A stretch of 64,000 bases of DNA. Origin: Cupriavidus plantarum (GTDB lineage Bacteria > Pseudomonadota > Gammaproteobacteria > Burkholderiales > Burkholderiaceae). The DNA is taken from positions 289,093 through 353,092 of the forward strand of contig NZ_CAJPUX010000006.1 in the NCBI RefSeq assembly GCF_905397285.1. Direction: 5' to 3'. Made by a program: the position numbers and the translations under genes. The notes beneath the pieces are model-generated. The model saw only the letters and a list, made by a program, of their open reading frames with translations. It made no database searches and was not told the DNA's origin. Below are positions 63,376 through 64,000 of the stretch, piece after piece (position 1 is the stretch's first letter; every line of letters starts with the position of its first letter).

Positions 63376-64000
63376 TTGAGATCATTCGCCCTGGCGCACA
63401 GGCATCCGTCCAGGACCTCGGTCGTATCGGGTTTCGCCGCTTCGGCGTGGGCCGTTCGGGCGCCGCGGACAACCTGGCGCTGGAAGTCGGCAACCGTCTG
63501 CTCGGCAACGCGCCCGGCGACGCGGGCATCGAGTTCACGCTGGGCCGCGCGGCCATGCGTTTCCACGCGGACATGCGCGTGGCCCTGACCGGCGCCGAGT
63601 GCGGCGCCAACCTCGACGGCCTGCCCGTGTGGGCATGGCATGCGTTCGACGTGCGCAAGGGGCAGGTGCTGACGCTGCCCGCCGCGCGCGGCGGCACGCG
63701 GACCTACCTCTGCGTGTCGGGCGGCATCGACGTGCCCCCGGTCATGAATTCGCGCAGCACGGACCTGAAGTCCGGCTACGGCGGTTTCCAGGGACGCGTG
63801 CTGCGCGACGGCGATCGCCTGCCCGTGGGGCGCGTGGGGCTGGCGAGCGAGCAGGACTGGCTCGGCGTGGCCGCGCCCGCATGGTCGCTGCCGGTCAATC
63901 GGCAGGGCGATGCCTGGGTCGTGCGCATGCTGCCCGGTCCCGAATACGAAGACTTCGAACCCGCGTCGCAGGCCGCGCTGTGGGAGGCGGAGTGGACCAT
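63372..64000 (+). CDS. pxpC: 5-oxoprolinase subunit PxpC, 3' end outside the window
   Basis: The first 209 codons of a KipA/PxpC-type protein are seen, from a GTG start overlapping the pxpB stop (GTGA). Family sequence: IEIIRPGAQASVQDLGRIGF, RSGAADNLALEVGNRLLGN, TYLCVSGGIDVPPVMNSRST and LKSGYGGFQGRVL. The full protein should have about 320-340 residues. It works in complex with PxpA and PxpB. Confidence 0.96.
   Translation, partial: MIEIIRPGAQASVQDLGRIGFRRFGVGRSGAADNLALEVGNRLLGNAPGDAGIEFTLGRAAMRFHADMRVALTGAECGANLDGLPVWAWHAFDVRKGQVLTLPAARGGTRTYLCVSGGIDVPPVMNSRSTDLKSGYGGFQGRVLRDGDRLPVGRVGLASEQDWLGVAAPAWSLPVNRQGDAWVVRMLPGPEYEDFEPASQAALWEAEWT

Overview
The window is a high-GC stretch of a betaproteobacterial chromosome. 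The genes and their order (a gyrB 3' end, minCDE, a kdp locus, gatCAB next to mreBCD-mrdA-rodA, DUF484-xerC, lipBA, the Bug/TctC solute-binding family and an OpcP-like porin) fit Burkholderiaceae, most likely Cupriavidus or a close Ralstonia relative. gyrB often lies close to the replication origin in this group, so the window probably starts just downstream of dnaA-dnaN-gyrB. No tRNA, rRNA, CRISPR array, prophage or complete insertion sequence was seen.

Layout. 1-3052: gyrB (5' end cut by the window) and a decayed PIN-domain gene. 3123-5447: three lipoprotein genes and a doubtful small ORF. 5459-8017: a PepSY / response regulator / PhoQ-like kinase operon. 8081-11860: an uncharacterised transport and catabolism cluster on the minus strand (MHS transporter, class II aldolase, thioredoxin-fold isomerase, LysR). 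11946-15144: MazG-like, DUF72, DbpA and a CBS protein. 15326-25157: an accessory metabolic stretch with two drug exporters, a glutathione peroxidase, an FAH-family enzyme, two M20 amidohydrolases, an AraC regulator and a Bug protein. 25217-27997: two divergent orphan response regulators and a porin. 28399-31511: minCDE (minus strand) and corA. 31554-40410: a complete kdpFABCDE locus preceded by a near-canonical KdpE site. 40571-44893: a Sel1 / ATP-grasp-alpha-E / transglutaminase operon. 44899-49886: gatC-gatA-(lipoprotein)-(hydrolase)-gatB. 50657-58913: the elongasome genes mreBCD-mrdA-rodA, then DUF484 and xerC. 58935-62362: LysR / DUF2917 and lipBA. 62725-64000: pxpB and the start of pxpC.

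Most of the window is housekeeping: division-site placement, cell shape, Gln-tRNA amidation, lipoate synthesis and potassium uptake. The best candidate for an incompletely described system is the 40571-44893 operon. Its three reading frames overlap, and it joins a fused circularly permuted ATP-grasp/alpha-E enzyme to a transglutaminase-like protease and a secreted Sel1-repeat protein. Other points of note are a pair of divergent response regulators in which one has Glu in place of the phosphoacceptor Asp, a bidirectional terminator inside the coding end of that regulator, an apparent KdpE operator, candidate leaderless promoters for lipB and dbpA, and many short tandem duplications, several of them at gene 3' ends.
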